Assembly (NCBI GenBank): GCA_012270125.1
Contig: JAAXIY010000002.1
Location: 62,001-126,000 of the forward strand
Reading direction: 5' to 3'
From: Paracoccaceae bacterium
GTDB taxonomy: Bacteria > Pseudomonadota > Alphaproteobacteria > Rhodobacterales > Rhodobacteraceae
DNA length: 64,000 bases
Positions 28,646-37,827 of the stretch are shown one piece after another. The translations under genes and the position numbers were made by a program. Position 1 is the first letter of the stretch. Each line of letters starts with the position of its first letter. Under the pieces are notes generated by a model. It was not told the origin of the DNA. It saw only the letters and a list, made by a program, of their open reading frames with translations, and searched no databases.

Positions 28646-30235
28646 ATGAGTGATCTTTACCCAATTAAACGTGCCTTAATTTCAGTATCTGACAAGACAG
28701 ATGTTATTAAGCTCGCTGAGGCTTTGTTTAAGCGTGGCGTTGAAATTATATCCACAGGCGGTAGTGCTGCAGCGATACGAGAGGTTGATATACCTGTAAA
28801 AGATGTTTCTGAGTTGACAGAATTTCCGGAGATGATGGATGGCCGAGTAAAAACTCTGCATCCTAAGGTACATGGTGGGCTCCTAGCATTGCGGCATGAA
28901 GAAAAACACATCGCAGCCATGAAAGAACATCAGATAGCTGAAATAGATTTATTGGTCGTTAATTTGTATCCTTTTCAAAATACTGTGGCTCGCGGGGCTG
29001 ATTATGAAACATGTATAGAAAATATTGATATTGGTGGTCCGGCAATGATCCGTGCGGCAGCAAAAAATCATCAGTTTGTAACTGTCATCACGGACGCAGC
29101 AGATTATGATAAATTTTTAAGTGAATTTGAAAAGAATGACGGTTGTACGAGCCAAAACTTCAGAAAGAAAATGGCTTACAAAGCCTATGCTCATACAGCG
29201 GGTTACGATGCGTCGATTTCTTTTTGGATGAGTGAACAAGAAAAGGATGCTATTCCTAGCAAATTTATTGAAATTGGTTCTTTAGTTCAAAGTTTGCGTT
29301 ATGGTGAAAACCCTCATCAAAAAGCCGCATTTTATAAAGATGCAAGTAGTAGGGTCGGTGTGGCTTCAGCTATTCAGCATCAAGGTAAAGAGCTATCGTA
29401 TAATAATATCAATGATACGGACGCAGCGTTTGAGTTAGTTTGTGAATTTGATCCATCTTTACAGCCAGCCTGTGCTATAATTAAGCACGCTAATCCTTGC
29501 GGGGTTGCAGTAGGTCCAAATCTGAAAGAGGCCTATAAATCTGCTTTCAATTGCGATCAAACAAGTGCTTTTGGAGGAATAGTTGCTCTAAATCAAACTT
29601 TGGATGAAGAAACTGCAGAGGAGATTTGTAGAATTTTTACGGAGGTTGTTATAGCGCCAGACGCTACAAAAGAGGCTTTGAGAGTGTTTGAAAAAAAGAA
29701 AAATTTACGGCTGTTAACGACTGGTGGGTTAAATAGCCAAAAAGATGCGGGTAGGAGTATTCGTCAAGTTTCAGGAGGGTTCCTAGTACAAGATAGGGAT
29801 GATGAAGCGATACTTGAAAGTAATTTGAACATCGTGACCAAACGAAAGCCATCTGATGTTGAGTTGGAAGATATGCTTTTTGCTTGGAAAGTTGCAAAGC
29901 ACGTAAAATCTAATGCGATTGTTTATGCCAAACATCGCGCGACTGTTGGTATTGGTGCCGGACAAATGAGCAGAGTCGATAGCTGTCGGATAGCCGCACA
30001 AAAGTCCATAGATATGGCTGAAAACCTTGCTCTTGATTTGCCATTAACTAGGGGATCAGCTGTTGCATCAGATGCTTTCTTTCCATTTTCAGATGGGCTC
30101 ATGATTGCGGCTGAAGCAGGAGCCACTGCAGTTATTCAGCCAGGCGGCTCTATGCGTGATGATGAGGTGATTAAATCTGCAGATGATGCTAATTTAGCCA
30201 TGGCCTTTACAGGCATACGACACTTTAGGCACTGA
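28646..30235 (+). CDS. purH: Bifunctional AICAR transformylase / IMP cyclohydrolase
   Basis: Last two steps of de novo IMP synthesis. 529 aa from ATG 28646. The MGS-like IMP cyclohydrolase domain is N-terminal ([39 protein letters not shown]). The AICARFT domain follows ([27 protein letters not shown] with the catalytic Lys-His, [10 protein letters not shown]). Stop lies 1 bp before lspA. Confidence 0.98.
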   Translation: MSDLYPIKRALISVSDKTDVIKLAEALFKRGVEIISTGGSAAAIREVDIPVKDVSELTEFPEMMDGRVKTLHPKVHGGLLALRHEEKHIAAMKEHQIAEIDLLVVNLYPFQNTVARGADYETCIENIDIGGPAMIRAAAKNHQFVTVITDAADYDKFLSEFEKNDGCTSQNFRKKMAYKAYAHTAGYDASISFWMSEQEKDAIPSKFIEIGSLVQSLRYGENPHQKAAFYKDASSRVGVASAIQHQGKELSYNNINDTDAAFELVCEFDPSLQPACAIIKHANPCGVAVGPNLKEAYKSAFNCDQTSAFGGIVALNQTLDEETAEEICRIFTEVVIAPDATKEALRVFEKKKNLRLLTTGGLNSQKDAGRSIRQVSGGFLVQDRDDEAILESNLNIVTKRKPSDVELEDMLFAWKVAKHVKSNAIVYAKHRATVGIGAGQMSRVDSCRIAAQKSIDMAENLALDLPLTRGSAVASDAFFPFSDGLMIAAEAGATAVIQPGGSMRDDEVIKSADDANLAMAFTGIRHFRH

Positions 30236-30236
30236 G

Positions 30237-30707
30237 ATGAAAAAATTTTATTTTATATTAGTTGCTTCCTTTTTCTTTGATCAAATTTCTAAATGGTTTG
30301 TCGTCTTCTGGTTAGATCTGATTTCTTTGAATTCAATTGATGTGTTTCCTCCCTTTTTAAATTTTCGAATGGGTTGGAATTATGGCGTTAATTTTGGTCT
30401 TTTGGGGCAGCAAAGTGAGCTAAAATCTTACTTTCTTACAGTGCTGGCAATTATTATTAGTGGCTTGATTATGTTTTGGATTTACCGGACAAAAGTGACC
30501 AATTTGCAAGTTAGTTTTGGAGCCCTCTTGTGTGGTGGCGCACTAGCCAATGCTTTTGACCGAGTTATTTACGATGGAGCAGTTGCAGACTTTTTGAACA
30601 TGTCTTGCTGTGGAATTTATAATCCTTTTGTATTTAATTTTGCTGATGTTTTCATTTTTATTGGAGCAGTTGGTTTAGCCTTTTCTCCTGAGAATAAAAA
30701 AAATTAA
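30237..30707 (+). CDS. lspA: Signal peptidase II (prolipoprotein)
   Basis: Inner-membrane aspartic protease cleaving signal peptides before lipidated Cys. 156 aa, four hydrophobic segments. The catalytic Asp residues lie in ANAFDRVIYDGAVADFL and FNFADVFIFIG, and NWGVNFG-like NYGVNFGLL is present. Starts 1 bp after the purH stop, then a short lipoprotein gene follows. Confidence 0.96.
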   Translation: MKKFYFILVASFFFDQISKWFVVFWLDLISLNSIDVFPPFLNFRMGWNYGVNFGLLGQQSELKSYFLTVLAIIISGLIMFWIYRTKVTNLQVSFGALLCGGALANAFDRVIYDGAVADFLNMSCCGIYNPFVFNFADVFIFIGAVGLAFSPENKKN

Positions 30708-30766
30708 AATAATTTTGCTAAATAATGATTTTCTTTTATTTAAATTTTAGGAGGATTTAATAGGTT

Positions 30767-30976
30767 ATGCGATCGTTTCTTTTGTTGGTTACCCTTTCAG
30801 TTTTTAGTATGGCTTGTAGTTCGGATAAGGCAGAGGTGGTTGATTTGTATGATATTGATACGGGTGAAGAAATAGTGGTGCTTCCTTCTGCAGAATTAAA
30901 AATTCCAAAAAATCTTGATATTCTACCGGAGCCCACGCCTGGTGGTGAAAATCTTACAGATCCTGTTAAAAAGTAA
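30767..30976 (+). CDS. Short lipoprotein, DUF3035-like
   Basis: 69 aa. A signal peptide with a lipobox-like end (SVFSMAC) is followed by a short acidic domain and the tail LDILPEPTPGGENLTDP. That tail matches the proline-rich segment of DUF3035 lipoproteins that follow lspA in Rhodobacterales. Family members I recall are roughly twice as long, so this is a reduced version rather than a frameshift: it has a clean stop and an SD (AGGAGG) 12–13 bases before ATG 30767. Function unknown. Confidence 0.7.
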   Translation: MRSFLLLVTLSVFSMACSSDKAEVVDLYDIDTGEEIVVLPSAELKIPKNLDILPEPTPGGENLTDPVKK

Positions 30977-30996
30977 CATTTGATGTTTTGAATTTG

Positions 30997-32643
30997 TCAC
31001 GCAAACTTACCTTGGCAAAACCAGCCTGACGATGTTAATCCCCCATGTGCGTAATAAATCCATAATCGATCACCTGTATTACACTCAACAAACCAGTAAT
31101 CACGCACACCACTGCGCCATTTTGGTTCATCTAACCACCATTCAGGTGAAATTCGTTCTGGCCCGTAGCTTCTAGTAATATACCATATTTTTCCACGCCA
31201 CCTAAACTCCAATAAGGGGTTTGGTTTATCTGGAGCGCTGATGATTTCAGGCGCCCATAATTGAACGGGTCGGTAAGATTTTGGTTTTGGCCAATCTTTT
31301 GCCGGCTCAGACCATGCGGCTGATAGTGTAGTGTAAGTCTTCTCGGGTATATTACTTTTTGCTGGGTGTAGTCGTGTAATATTTTCTAGCCCAATCCTAG
31401 CCCCCAACCTGGATATTAAATCTTCCGGACTTATGTTTCGTTTGTACCGTGACTTATTGCGCTCGCTCACTAGCGAGTGTCCAATGTGTTTATGTTGAGT
31501 GAGAACTTCGACTTTTAGGGCCTCTAATCTTAAAATATCTATTCCAAACCCCACATCCAAATTTTCAAGTTTAATTATGATTAGACCACGAATGTGTTCA
31601 AAATTATTAGAAGCTTGAGCTAAACCAACTTCAATATTTTTTATTGTATTATCTGTTCGGAAGGCTTGTAATCGGACTTTCTGGGTACCAAGAGTTTTCT
31701 TTTTTAAATTAGAACAAAGGCGATCCAGTATACGATCAAGACCAGCTATAATATCAGGCTTTAATCCAATTGGATCAGGAAAGCTAATTCTTACACCAAA
31801 ATTTAACTCTGGCTGTAATGGTGAAATAGGCTCTAAGAGGCTACCGAGTGCTTGGTCTACTCGTTTTAGTAAATTACAACCAAACCGGCGATTAAGACTT
31901 GCTCTTGGTTGGTTTATAACATCACCAATTTGACGTAACCCCAGTCGGACCAATGTGTGCTCAGTTTGAATTTCTAGTCTCAGAGCTGCAACTGGTAGAT
32001 TAGAGATTGACTGTCTTATTTTGCCAGACGGTGCAATAAAATACTTGCTATTTTTAGTAAGTCTTAAGTTATCTTTTATGCTTTGAAGAGATCGCTTTGC
32101 AGAACGAGAACGTGTTGCTCTTGCTTCTTGTTCAATGGTATCGCCATTTCTATAATTTTTGACTACTTTTTCTGAATATCGAGATAAAGCCCAGGCTGCT
32201 CCTACTGTGTCTGCACATCCTATTTTACTTGTTAAGCCTATTTCATCATAGGCAAGTAAAATATGTTTTATCATTTTATTTTCACCACCAAATAGATGTG
32301 AACACCCTGTTATATCCATGATTAATCCCGTATCTCCTTCAATGGCTACCCATGGGCTAAATTTACTAGACCATCGGCAAATACCCTTTAAGAACTGATT
32401 TTCTGCATGTGAGTTTTGAATTTTTATGAATAAATTTGGGCAAATAGCGCTTGCATCACGCAAAGACTGTCCAGCAAAAATACCTTTAGACTGTGCAACT
32501 GAACACAAGGAAGTAATAATTTCACTTTGCGATTTGTTGGTCACAACAACGATTGGTTCTCTTAAATTATGCTGTGTTTTGCGCAAAATACGTTCAGCTC
32601 CCATGTATGGAAACCAGATTGCAATAATTCGACGATTAGGCAT
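30997..32643 (-). CDS. imuB: ImuB-like Y-family DNA polymerase homologue
   Basis: 548 aa; Y-family fold of the ImuB type, an accessory factor that recruits DnaE2 to translesion synthesis. The N-terminus reads IIAIWFPYMGAERIL, where active Y polymerases have an acidic metal ligand, so it should be catalytically inactive as known for ImuB. The C-terminal tail matches ImuB (GVRDYWFVECNTGDRLWIYY, SGWFCQGKFA). A perfect alphaproteobacterial SOS box lies 18–32 bp upstream of its ATG. Neither imuA nor dnaE2, its usual partners, flanks it; a cytochrome c' gene diverges instead. Confidence 0.88.
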   Translation of the reverse strand: MPNRRIIAIWFPYMGAERILRKTQHNLREPIVVVTNKSQSEIITSLCSVAQSKGIFAGQSLRDASAICPNLFIKIQNSHAENQFLKGICRWSSKFSPWVAIEGDTGLIMDITGCSHLFGGENKMIKHILLAYDEIGLTSKIGCADTVGAAWALSRYSEKVVKNYRNGDTIEQEARATRSRSAKRSLQSIKDNLRLTKNSKYFIAPSGKIRQSISNLPVAALRLEIQTEHTLVRLGLRQIGDVINQPRASLNRRFGCNLLKRVDQALGSLLEPISPLQPELNFGVRISFPDPIGLKPDIIAGLDRILDRLCSNLKKKTLGTQKVRLQAFRTDNTIKNIEVGLAQASNNFEHIRGLIIIKLENLDVGFGIDILRLEALKVEVLTQHKHIGHSLVSERNKSRYKRNISPEDLISRLGARIGLENITRLHPAKSNIPEKTYTTLSAAWSEPAKDWPKPKSYRPVQLWAPEIISAPDKPNPLLEFRWRGKIWYITRSYGPERISPEWWLDEPKWRSGVRDYWFVECNTGDRLWIYYAHGGLTSSGWFCQGKFA

Positions 32644-32660
32644 TATGAAAATCTAATTTT

Positions 32661-32675
32661 GTTCATGTTTTGTTC
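32661..32675. promoter_or_regulatory. LexA (SOS) box, alphaproteobacterial type
   Basis: GTTC-N7-GTTC exactly: GTTC at 32661–32664, seven bases, GTTC at 32672–32675. This direct repeat is the established LexA target in Rhodobacter and other alphaproteobacteria. It lies immediately upstream of imuB, as expected for a damage-inducible mutagenesis gene. Confidence 0.75.
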
Positions 32676-32767
32676 TATAATTGATTTTAATCCTAAAGAG
32701 CAATTAGAATTTTCTGTCCTAAGCTAAAAAGAAAACTATCTTGTAAGATGTAAAATTGGAGATTGTG

Positions 32768-33199
32768 ATGTTAAAAGGTCTTGTAAGCTTATCGCTTAGC
32801 TTAGTTTTTCTGTCTAGCGGAACAATAGTATTAGCTGCTGAAAGTGGATATGTTGCGCGTTCTAATCTGATGCAAAACATCAGGTCGGAGTTTTCTGTTC
32901 TTGCTCGCATGGCACAAGAAAAAATTCAGTTTGATGAAAGTTTAGCCGAGTCCACACGCTTAACCTTATTGAACCTTGCGGCTTCAGCTCCAACTATTTT
33001 TGAAGATAATGAGTTACCAATTAACTCTGAAGCTTTGCCTGCGATTTGGGAAAATTGGGAAGATTTTGTAAGCAAATCGGAAGACTTTGAATTTGCTTTA
33101 GAGGGAATTGAAACATCAACATTAATAGATTTAAGAAGTTCGCTTGGGAATGTTGGAGCAACATGTGGCTCCTGTCATCAAAAATATAGAATGAAGTAA
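32768..33199 (+). CDS. Periplasmic cytochrome c' / c-556 family protein
   Basis: 143 aa with an N-terminal signal peptide ([19 protein letters not shown]) and a single haem-binding CGSCH at the C-terminus (Cys133, Cys136, His137), the cytochrome c' / c-556 layout of a four-helix bundle. The sixth-ligand position cannot be judged from sequence alone. ATG at 32768 has SD GGAG; the in-frame TTG at 32756 overlaps that SD region. It diverges from imuB and precedes the formaldehyde dehydrogenase, but a functional tie is only inferred. Confidence 0.88.
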   Translation: MLKGLVSLSLSLVFLSSGTIVLAAESGYVARSNLMQNIRSEFSVLARMAQEKIQFDESLAESTRLTLLNLAASAPTIFEDNELPINSEALPAIWENWEDFVSKSEDFEFALEGIETSTLIDLRSSLGNVGATCGSCHQKYRMK

Positions 33200-33293
33200 T
33201 TTTGTTTACTTACCAGCCTTAGAGAAAATTTTTCTTGGCAAGATAGCTTCAAGCGTCCATGCTGTTCGTGTTTGGATGCAATTGGGGGAAAAA

Positions 33294-34406
33294 ATGAAAA
33301 CAAGGGCGGCCGTTGCTTTAGAAGCAGGAAAACCTCTAGAGGTTATGGAAGTTAATTTGGAAGGACCCAAAGAGGGTGAAGTTTTAATAGAAATTAAAGC
33401 AACTGGTATTTGTCATACTGATGAATTTACACTTTCAGGCGCCGATCCGGAAGGCTTGTTTCCAGCCATACTCGGTCATGAAGGAGCGGGAGTTGTGGTA
33501 GAAACAGGCCCTGGAGTGAAAGACCTAAAAGTTGGTGATCATGTTATACCGCTTTACACGCCTGAGTGTAGAGAATGTGAGTATTGCTTAAACCCGAAAA
33601 CAAATCTTTGCCAGGCAATACGTGAGACGCAAGGTAAAGGACTTATGCCTGATGGGACTAGTCGTTTTAGTATGCTAGATGGAACTCCTATTTTGCACTA
33701 TATGGGATGCTCAACATTTTCAAACTATACTGTTTTACCAGAAATAGCTTTAGCGAAAATCAGCTCTGAGGCTCCATTTGAAAAAGTTTGTTACATTGGT
33801 TGTGGTGTGACCACTGGAATTGGCGCTGTAATGAATACTGCAAAAGTTGAAATTGGAAGCCGTGCCATAGTTTTTGGTCTTGGTGGTATTGGATTAAACG
33901 TAATTCAAGGCCTTAGGCTTGCAGGTGCGGATCAAATAGTCGGAGTGGATTTAAATTCTAGCAAACGCTCTATGGCTGAAAAATTTGGTATGACTGATTT
34001 TGTAAATCCATCTGAAGTCAAAGAAGACTTAGTAGCATATTTAGTTAATTTAACAGGAGGCGGAGCAGATTACACTTTTGATGCTACAGGAAATGTTAAT
34101 GTCATGAGAACTGCTCTCGAGAGTGCTCATAAGGGTTGGGGTGAAAGCATAATAATTGGAGTTGCTCCAGCAGGCGCGGAAATTTCAACTAGGCCTTTTC
34201 AGTTAGTAACGGGGCGAGTTTGGAAAGGGACGGCATTTGGGGGAGCACGCGGTCGCACAGATGTCCCAAAAATAGTTGATTGGTACATGGAAGGAAAAAT
34301 TCAAATAGACCCCATGATCACGCATAGTTTTTCCTTAAACGATATTAATAAGGGTTTTGACTTAATGCATGAGGGTAAAAGCATAAGAAGTGTGGTCGTT
34401 TTCTAG
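33294..34406 (+). CDS. frmA: S-(hydroxymethyl)glutathione dehydrogenase (class III ADH)
   Basis: Oxidises the formaldehyde–glutathione adduct to S-formylglutathione with NAD+. 370 aa. Catalytic zinc: [10 protein letters not shown] Cys and GHEGAG; structural zinc: [15 protein letters not shown]; Rossmann [12 protein letters not shown]. Class III-specific [14 protein letters not shown]-like segment reads [17 protein letters not shown] 33294 has a G-rich SD (GGGGG); the upstream TTG frame is less likely. Next gene but one is fghA, its pathway partner. Confidence 0.97.
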   Translation: MKTRAAVALEAGKPLEVMEVNLEGPKEGEVLIEIKATGICHTDEFTLSGADPEGLFPAILGHEGAGVVVETGPGVKDLKVGDHVIPLYTPECRECEYCLNPKTNLCQAIRETQGKGLMPDGTSRFSMLDGTPILHYMGCSTFSNYTVLPEIALAKISSEAPFEKVCYIGCGVTTGIGAVMNTAKVEIGSRAIVFGLGGIGLNVIQGLRLAGADQIVGVDLNSSKRSMAEKFGMTDFVNPSEVKEDLVAYLVNLTGGGADYTFDATGNVNVMRTALESAHKGWGESIIIGVAPAGAEISTRPFQLVTGRVWKGTAFGGARGRTDVPKIVDWYMEGKIQIDPMITHSFSLNDINKGFDLMHEGKSIRSVVVF

Positions 34407-34455
34407 CCAAATTGCACAGCTTAAACTTTAAACGCACTTTAATAAACACAATTTA

Positions 34456-35388
34456 ATGATTGAAATTTTTTATAAGACAATACCCTTTTTTGCGCTTATT
34501 GGCCTCGGTTATTCGGCAGCCCTAACTCGGTTTTTTTCAGCTGAAGCTACAGCATATCTGACAAAGTTTGTTTTTTACTTTGCCCTTTCAGCGATGCTTT
34601 TCAGGTTTTCATCTGATTTATCGTTAGGTGAACTCTATGATCCTCAATTTATATTAGCCTATTTATCTGCTTCAATAATAATTTATCTTTTGGCTACTGC
34701 TGCTGCAATTTTTAGGAAAAAGTCACCTTCGGAAGCTGCTGTTGAAGCACAGTGTTCTGTTATTGGAAATGTAGGCTTTTTGGGTATACCTATGCTCGCC
34801 ATTTTGATGGGTCCTGAAGCTGTTGGTTTTATAATGATTATATTAGCAATCGACTTGATTATTTTTGGATCACTCATTGTTTTAATAATTGTAGCTAGCA
34901 AAGATAAAAAATTAGATATTTTTCTTATCTACCGAGTGATCATTGGATTGCTAAAAAACCCAATGATCGTTTCGATTGTTTGTGGTCTGTTGTGGTCTGC
35001 CAGCGGCTGGTCTCTTCCTGAACCTGTTAATGATTTTGTTATTATGCTAGGATCTGCAGCTACGCCTGGTGCGTTGTTTGCAATTGGAGCTTCTCTGGCA
35101 CAAAAATCAGCAGAAAGATTTGAGATTGCTGCTTGGCTAAGCTTTTGTAAGCTAGTTCTACACCCTCTGGCTATTTGTATAGCTGTCTTTTATGTGTTCG
35201 ATGTTGATTTGTATGCTGCAACTGTGATGATTGCTGCAGCTTCACTTCCTGTAGCTGGAAATATATTTATGGTGGCGCATCATTACAATGTGGCGCCAAA
35301 ACGGGCATCTACTGCCATCTTTTTATCTACGGTACTTTCAATATTTACCGTGTCTTTTACCATAGCTTGGGTAAGTACTCTCAATTAA
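34456..35388 (+). CDS. AEC (auxin efflux carrier) family transporter
   Basis: 310-aa integral membrane protein with about ten hydrophobic segments. Hallmarks of the AEC fold: the broken helix region GNVGFLGIPMLAI and the second repeat PGALFAIGASLA. Substrates of bacterial AEC members are usually organic acids such as malate or malonate. It sits between frmA and fghA, so transport of a pathway acid such as formate is conceivable, but this is inference. Confidence 0.85.
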   Translation: MIEIFYKTIPFFALIGLGYSAALTRFFSAEATAYLTKFVFYFALSAMLFRFSSDLSLGELYDPQFILAYLSASIIIYLLATAAAIFRKKSPSEAAVEAQCSVIGNVGFLGIPMLAILMGPEAVGFIMIILAIDLIIFGSLIVLIIVASKDKKLDIFLIYRVIIGLLKNPMIVSIVCGLLWSASGWSLPEPVNDFVIMLGSAATPGALFAIGASLAQKSAERFEIAAWLSFCKLVLHPLAICIAVFYVFDVDLYAATVMIAAASLPVAGNIFMVAHHYNVAPKRASTAIFLSTVLSIFTVSFTIAWVSTLN

Positions 35389-35452
35389 CTTTTTATTTAA
35401 CAACCATGCTAATAAGGTAGTAAATTTAGTTTGAATATTCCGAGGATCTTTT

Positions 35453-36283
35453 ATGAAAATACAGTCAGAAAATAGGTGTTTTGAAGGAACGCAGGGAGTT
35501 TACCAGCATTGGTCAGAATCTTGCAAGTGTGAAATGGTGTTTGGATTATTTATGCCTTCACTCGCAATCAGCGAGCCTGTTCCTTTGGTCTGGTATTTAT
35601 CTGGTTTAACTTGTACGCATGAAAACGCTATGACGAAAGCTGGTGCCCAAGCGGCTGCTGAAGAGTTTGGTGTTGCAATAGTTTTTCCTGATACATCTCC
35701 CAGGGGTAATAATTTGCCTGATGTAGAGGATTATGACCTTGGACAGGGTGCAGGATTTTATTTAAATGCCACAGAAGAACCTTGGAATAAAAATTTCAAA
35801 ATGTGGGATTATATAACTTTTGATTTAACCGATACGATAAGTAAGAATTTCAATGTGGATATGACCCGTCAATCTATAATGGGGCACTCAATGGGGGGAC
35901 ATGGCGCGTTAACAATTGGTATGGGAATTCAAGGTCGTTTTAAATCAATTTCAGCCTTGTCGCCTATTTGTAACCCAACTGGTGCTGATTGGGGTAGAAA
36001 ACAATTATCAGCTTATCTTGGTAATGACGAGCAAACTTGGCTTGAGCATGACTCTAGCATTCTTATGTTGAACAAAGGTTTTAATGGAAATGTTTTAATT
36101 GATGTGGGTAATAAAGATCAATTTATTGATCTATTGAAACCCGAAACATTAGCCAATGCGATGATGAAGCGACGCCAATCTGGCGAATTTAGAATGCAAG
36201 CTGGTTATGACCATAGTTACTTTTTTGTCTCAACATTTATTGATGATCATATCGCATTCCATGCTAATTCATTAAATGATTAG
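35453..36283 (+). CDS. fghA: S-formylglutathione hydrolase
   Basis: Hydrolyses S-formylglutathione to formate and glutathione. 276 aa, esterase D family: YLSGLTCTHENAMTKAGAQ, nucleophile motif GHSMGGHGAL, DYDLGQGAGFYLNAT, and the C-terminal catalytic His in YDHSYFFV. Completes the glutathione-dependent formaldehyde route with frmA. Confidence 0.97.
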   Translation: MKIQSENRCFEGTQGVYQHWSESCKCEMVFGLFMPSLAISEPVPLVWYLSGLTCTHENAMTKAGAQAAAEEFGVAIVFPDTSPRGNNLPDVEDYDLGQGAGFYLNATEEPWNKNFKMWDYITFDLTDTISKNFNVDMTRQSIMGHSMGGHGALTIGMGIQGRFKSISALSPICNPTGADWGRKQLSAYLGNDEQTWLEHDSSILMLNKGFNGNVLIDVGNKDQFIDLLKPETLANAMMKRRQSGEFRMQAGYDHSYFFVSTFIDDHIAFHANSLND

Positions 36284-36335
36284 TATAATAATCATCAGTT
36301 ACCATAGAAAATATTAAAATTATTTATATTACAGT

Positions 36336-36791
36336 ATGAAAATTTATGTTGATGCCGATGCTTGCCCTGTCAAACAAGAAGTAGAGCGGGTGGCTACTAG
36401 AAACAAACTTGAGGTTTTTCTAGTATCAAATGGCGGTGTGCGCCCAAGCTTGAATCCATTAATTCAAAGTATTTTCGTTTCAGCAGACGCAGATGCTGCC
36501 GATAAATGGATAGTTGATCACGGTGATATAAATGATTTGGTTATTACTTCTGATATAATTTTGGCAGATAATTGTATTAAAAAAGGTATGAGAGTTCTCA
36601 AACCTAACGGCGAGGAGTTAAATTCTGCTAATATTGGGAATTCATTGGCTTTACGAGACTTAAGTTCGGACTTGCGAGCTTCAAATCCTTTTTTGCAAGG
36701 AAGTGGGAAAGTATTCTCGAAGCAAGACAGAATTCGTTTTTTAGATAATTTCGAGAAAATAGTTCGACTCTTAAAAAAAAGAAAGTCATGA
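36336..36791 (+). CDS. YaiI/YqxD family (DUF188) protein
   Basis: 151 aa. Start MKIYVDADACPVKQEVERVA is diagnostic, with the acidic pair DADACP and later SADADAADKWIV and DIILADNCIKKG, resembling a PIN-like nuclease acidic cluster. Biochemical function not established. Followed by a terminator that overlaps its stop codon. Confidence 0.92.
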   Translation: MKIYVDADACPVKQEVERVATRNKLEVFLVSNGGVRPSLNPLIQSIFVSADADAADKWIVDHGDINDLVITSDIILADNCIKKGMRVLKPNGEELNSANIGNSLALRDLSSDLRASNPFLQGSGKVFSKQDRIRFLDNFEKIVRLLKKRKS

Positions 36792-36816
36792 GCATATAAA
36801 CTATTCATGACTTTTT
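36782..36816 (+). terminator. Intrinsic terminator after the DUF188 gene
   Basis: A 10-bp perfect stem, AAAGTCATGA at 36782–36791 and TCATGACTTT at 36805–36814, followed by a T-run. The 5' arm contains the TGA stop codon of the gene. Confidence 0.8.
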
Positions 36817-36915
36817 ATTTCGATTTAATTAAATGTATTTGGGTAAAGTGCATTTATAAATTTACAATTTTTTAATAGGTTAAAGAGATCTTACGTTTAA
36901 AATGGAGCCACCAAA

Positions 36916-37827
36916 GTGCATATGATATCGTATCAGGATTGTGATCCTATACTGAGTTGGGAAGGCTTAGTTGAAGCCATTCAATTGGGACACAAACGTA
37001 ATAAAGCCGAAATATCTGACACTTTTTTATATCGCAAAGATGATACTCTTCTTTCCAGATCAGCTTGGATAGATGGGATTGGAATTGCCATAAAATGTGC
37101 AACAATTTTTCCAGGTAATAAAGATTTTCAAAAACCAACAATAAATGGTGCAGTAAATCTGTTTGATGATAAAACTGGTGAACTCAATGCGGTTATTGAC
37201 TTTCATTTAGTTACAAAATGGAAAACAGCTGGAGATAGTGTTTTAGCAGCTAAATTCTTGGCCCGACCTTCAAGTCAAAATATTTTAATTTTGGGAGCTG
37301 GTACGGTGGCTTACAGCTTAAGGCAGGCCTATGGCAGCCTATTTCCAGATGCAAAGTTTTTTATTTGGAATAGGACACCAAGGCATGCAGAAAAATTAGC
37401 AAATGACTTTGTTAATACTCAAGCTGTCAGTGATTTAGAAAATGCTGTTTCTTCGGCTGATATAATCTCAGCTGCAACTATGTCTACAGAACCTTTGATA
37501 AATGGAAAATGGATAAAGCCAGGGCAGCATATTGATCTAATAGGAGCCTATCGTTCTGATATGCGAGAAGCAGACGACAATACGCTTCAAAAATCACGAA
37601 TTTTCGTTGATAGTTTTGAGACTACTATTGATCACATAGGGGAGTTAAAAATTCCTGTAGCTCAGGGAGTTATCAATAAAGAAGATGTAATAGCAGACTT
37701 CTATGATCTAAAGGAATTCAGTAGGAATTCAGAAGATGAAATTACCCTTTTTAAAAATGGGGGAGGCGCACACCTAGATTTGATGACATCCCATTATATT
37801 CTTCAAACTTGGTTGGAAAATAATTGA
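36916..37827 (+). CDS. Ornithine cyclodeaminase / mu-crystallin family protein
   Basis: NAD(P)-dependent OCD-like enzyme, 303 aa. Dinucleotide motif LILGAGTVAYSLRQAY at about 125–140, WKTAGDSVLAAKFLARP upstream of it, and DLIGAYRSDMREAD. GTG at 36916 has SD GGAG at 8 bp; the ATG two codons later is the alternative. Family members act on ornithine, alanine, ketimines or Delta1-piperideine-2-carboxylate; the actual substrate is not evident. Coupled (TTGA overlap) to the following hydrolase. Confidence 0.85.
   Translation: MHMISYQDCDPILSWEGLVEAIQLGHKRNKAEISDTFLYRKDDTLLSRSAWIDGIGIAIKCATIFPGNKDFQKPTINGAVNLFDDKTGELNAVIDFHLVTKWKTAGDSVLAAKFLARPSSQNILILGAGTVAYSLRQAYGSLFPDAKFFIWNRTPRHAEKLANDFVNTQAVSDLENAVSSADIISAATMSTEPLINGKWIKPGQHIDLIGAYRSDMREADDNTLQKSRIFVDSFETTIDHIGELKIPVAQGVINKEDVIADFYDLKEFSRNSEDEITLFKNGGGAHLDLMTSHYILQTWLENN

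Noticed and set aside
32756-32767. Longer cytochrome c' start (TTG at 32756)
   Set aside because: The SD GGAG falls inside that extension and fits the ATG at 32768.
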